Shown in pieces: positions 63,591 through 64,000 of a DNA stretch of 64,000 nucleotides. The notes beneath the pieces are model-generated. The model did no database searches and was not told the DNA's origin. It was given only the letters and a program-made list of their open reading frames with translations. Location: the NCBI RefSeq assembly GCF_018398425.1, contig NZ_JADPMV010000002.1:620001-684000 (forward strand), written 5' to 3'. The DNA comes from Pseudomonas lalucatii (GTDB lineage Bacteria; Pseudomonadota; Gammaproteobacteria; Pseudomonadales; Pseudomonadaceae). Each line of letters opens with the position of its first letter. Position 1 is the first letter of the stretch. A program made the position numbers and the translations under genes.

Positions 63591-64000
63591 ATGAACGAAC
63601 AGCAAATCCTCTTCGCCTTCGCCACCATCGGCGCCTCCGCCCTCGCCTGCCAGTGGCTGGCCTGGCGCCTGCGCCTGCCGGCGATCCTGTTTCTGCTGGT
63701 CTGCGGCATTCTCGCCGGACCGGTGCTCGGCTGGCTCGATCCCCAGGCCCTGTTCGGCTCCCTGCTGTTCCCCATGGTGTCGATGGCCGTGGCGCTGATC
63801 CTGTTCGAAGGCAGCCTGACCCTGCACCTGTCCGAATGGCGCGAGATCGGCACGGTGGTCCGACGCATGGTCACAGTGGGGGCCCTGGCCACCTGGGCGG
63901 TGATCGCCGTCGCCACCCACTACCTGCTCGGCTTCACCTGGGAGATGGCGCTGCTGTTCGGCACCCTGACCCTGGTCACCGGGCCCACGGTGATAGTGCC
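63591..64000 (+). CDS. Sodium:proton antiporter (CPA1/NhaP type), N-terminal part
   Basis: The gene begins at ATG 63591 and runs off the window after 136 codons. The visible part has about four membrane helices (ALACQWLAWRLRLPAILFLL, ILAGPVLGWL, FPMVSMAVALILFEGSLTLH). The FEGSLTL segment and the TLTLVTGPTVIVP helix are typical of CPA1/CPA2 antiporters. It is divergent from xerD with an 88-base gap. The full domain content, including any C-terminal TrkA domain, cannot be seen. Confidence 0.8.
   Translation, partial: MNEQQILFAFATIGASALACQWLAWRLRLPAILFLLVCGILAGPVLGWLDPQALFGSLLFPMVSMAVALILFEGSLTLHLSEWREIGTVVRRMVTVGALATWAVIAVATHYLLGFTWEMALLFGTLTLVTGPTVIV

Overview
The window is about 67% G+C with Pseudomonas-type codon use. 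The housekeeping genes are those of a Pseudomonas chromosome: mexK-mexJ-mexL-rsmJ at the left, then tsaB-adk-ppc, lysS-prfB, and recJ-yaeQ...thrC-hom-dsbC-xerD at the right. From memory this order matches P. aeruginosa closely, so a member of Pseudomonas or a near relative is the best reading. No rRNA, tRNA or CRISPR array was found.

Left end (1-7.4 kb): the tail of dsdA (D-serine ammonia-lyase) with its activator dsdC, then the MexJK efflux pump with the divergent repressor mexL, then rsmJ and a small hypothetical gene whose reading frame may be broken. Middle (7.4-37 kb): an accessory metabolic region that appears to sit inside the conserved backbone. It holds a GlxA-type regulator divergent from an NhaC-type antiporter; a two-component system co-transcribed with a periplasmic binding protein; a ProVWX-type quaternary-amine ABC transporter followed by a MmgE/PrpD enzyme and two short-chain dehydrogenases; a ProC-like imine reductase; a TetR regulator divergent from a three-domain flavin/FeS demethylase; a low-GC patch with an IS110 transposase stub, attC-like structures and a foreign methyltransferase; a 2-oxoglutarate/Fe oxygenase with another GlxA-type regulator and an EamA exporter; and a Rieske oxygenase divergent from a LysR regulator that precedes a DapA-like enzyme, a FAD amine oxidase, an aldehyde dehydrogenase and the Rieske reductase.

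Read together, the middle region looks like an uptake and catabolic system for a quaternary (N,N-dimethyl) cyclic amino acid such as proline betaine or hydroxyproline betaine. The importer has the complete ProX tryptophan box. The Rieske oxygenase with its reductase would remove the first methyl, the flavin/FeS enzyme the second, and the FAD oxidase, DapA-like deaminase and aldehyde dehydrogenase would take the ring to a central-metabolism acid. A palindrome of LysR type (ATAAC-N5-GTTAT) occurs upstream of both the transporter operon and the DapA operon, 11 kb apart, which suggests one regulon. The PrpD/SDR/SDR trio, the ProC-like enzyme and the 2OG oxygenase are not explained by the known pathways and are the most likely source of new chemistry.

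Right part (37-64 kb): ordinary chromosome. It carries a DUF72 protein, tsaB, a HAD phosphatase, adk, ppc, a run of small envelope genes (lipoprotein hydrolase, AIM24-like, a DUF1704 metallopeptidase-like protein, a lipoprotein), a TetR regulator, lysS, prfB with its programmed +1 frameshift, a LapG-like transglutaminase-type protease, recJ, yaeQ, a GH13 glucoside phosphorylase, a CaiB-type CoA-transferase, a convergent pair of related small membrane proteins, thrC, hom, dsbC, xerD and the start of a sodium/proton antiporter that runs off the window.
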